From positions 1 through 41,925 of the forward strand of contig NZ_NWVL01000068.1 in the NCBI RefSeq assembly GCF_002382885.1: DNA of 41,925 nt. Reading direction: 5' to 3'. The notes beneath the pieces were generated by a model, which worked only from the letters and a program-made list of their open reading frames with translations, did no database searches and was not told the DNA's origin. Origin of the DNA: Streptomyces sp. WZ.A104. GTDB taxonomy: Bacteria > Actinomycetota > Actinomycetes > Streptomycetales > Streptomycetaceae. Numbering within the stretch: position 1 is the stretch's first letter; every line of letters begins with the position of its first letter. Below, one piece after another: positions 41,468 through 41,925 of the stretch. The position numbers were made by a program, and so were the translations under genes.

Positions 41468-41848
41468 GTGTTCGCTTCCCTGTTCGTGCTGCTCTACCTC
41501 GGTCACCTGCTGGCGGACTACCCGCTCCAGACCGACCACCAGGCCGCCCACAAGGCCGACAGGTGCGCCGCCGGGTGGGCCGCCAACCTGCGTCACGCCG
41601 CCACCCACGTGGCCACCTGCGCCGCCGCCCTGGCCGTCGGGGCCCTGGCCCTCGACGACGTCGCGCTGTCACTGCCCGTCGCTGTGGCCGCGCTGCTGTG
41701 GATCGGTACCACCCACGCCGTGATCGACCGCCGGTGGCCGGTGGCGTGGTGGATGAACCACACCGGCCAAGCCTCCTGGGCCAAGCACGGCGGGGCGGCG
41801 CACGTCGACCTTCTCTGCACTAACGCTGCTGCTGGCGGTGCCCGATGA
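41468..41848 (+). CDS. DUF3307-family membrane protein
   Basis: 126 residues; GTG at 41468 after CGAAGGGAAC. The family pattern is clear: FASLFVLLYLGHLLADYPLQ, then TDHQAAHKAD, NLRHAATHVATCAAALAVGA, and TTHAVIDRRWPVAWWMNHTG. His/Asp-rich positions within three membrane helices (LGHLLADYPLQTDH, RHAATH, THAVID) suggest a metal or proton site. DUF3307 proteins occur in phages and integrative elements; no function is established that I can cite. The stop overlaps the next start (ATGA). Confidence 0.8.
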   Translation: MFASLFVLLYLGHLLADYPLQTDHQAAHKADRCAAGWAANLRHAATHVATCAAALAVGALALDDVALSLPVAVAALLWIGTTHAVIDRRWPVAWWMNHTGQASWAKHGGAAHVDLLCTNAAAGGAR

Positions 41849-41925
41849 CGAGCGTTGAGCAGGTCGCGACTCTCGCGACGTTCGGAGCTGTGTGGGCGGT
41901 GCTCGCCGTCGGTCACAATCTCGCG
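41845..41925 (+). CDS. partial gene, cut by window end
   Basis: ATG at 41845 overlaps the DUF3307 stop (ATGA). Only 27 residues are visible: MTSVEQVATLATFGAVWAVL and AVGHNLA. The start of a membrane helix is readable. It continues the operon beyond the window. Confidence 0.55.
   Translation, partial: MTSVEQVATLATFGAVWAVLAVGHNLA

Overview
The window is a high-GC actinobacterial chromosome segment, almost certainly Streptomyces. The evidence is the strong third-position GC bias, GTG and TTG starts, ATGA/GTGA stop-start overlaps, a chitosan-oligosaccharide (csn) operon, a PknG-type kinase locus, and an actinomycete integrative-element gene block at the right end.

Layout. (1) 1-701, minus: the 5' part of malQ, preceded by a small gene encoding six 12-residue tandem repeats. 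(2) 1010-6009: a secreted GH84-type hexosaminidase with a CBM32-like tail, an HNH nuclease on the minus strand, and an MscS channel ending in a 22-bp perfect hairpin. (3) 6113-13053: the csnR-csnE-csnF-csnG-csnH-csnK operon for uptake and use of glucosamine oligosaccharides. It has a promoter, a TAGGAAA-C-TTTCCTA operator and a terminator. Its ROK repressor carries a collagen-like Gly-X-Y N-terminus. (4) 13344-24179: seven co-directional genes. GlnX-like membrane protein, GlnH-like amino-acid-binding protein, helical protein, PknG-like kinase, PP2C phosphatase, VWA protein and zinc-ribbon/FHA protein look like one amino-acid-responsive Ser/Thr phosphorylation system. It joins the mycobacterial PknG-GlnH-GlnX sensor to a kinase/phosphatase/VWA triad (TerY-P-like) and an FHA reader. 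(5) 24187-36065: a PCMT-like methyltransferase, a group II truncated globin, a two-permease/one-ATPase FtsX-type ABC transporter, and a minus-strand operon of ettA, a hotdog thioesterase and an unknown protein. An 18-bp x 9 tandem repeat lies where this operon converges with the transporter genes.

(6) From somewhere in 36066-36655 to the end: part of an actinomycete integrative and conjugative element (AICE). It has a double-winged-helix GntR-like regulator coupled to an HD-domain protein. Converging on these is an XRE/DUF5919-like regulator followed by a Nudix protein that recalls Pif of pSAM2. A 661-bp leader region then feeds an operon of small transfer or spread-associated genes (DUF6284, DUF2637, RRQRL-type zinc protein, DUF3307) that runs off the window. 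Within this region are a near-consensus promoter, an operator across its -10, an rRNA-like boxA antitermination motif, several hairpins and a terminator-like hairpin just before the first gene. Integrase, replication and TraB genes are not in the window, and no tRNA attachment site was found.

The two most promising leads are the GlnX/GlnH/PknG/PP2C/VWA/FHA island and the boxA-containing leader of the integrative element. Family assignments come from motifs read by eye, with no database search.
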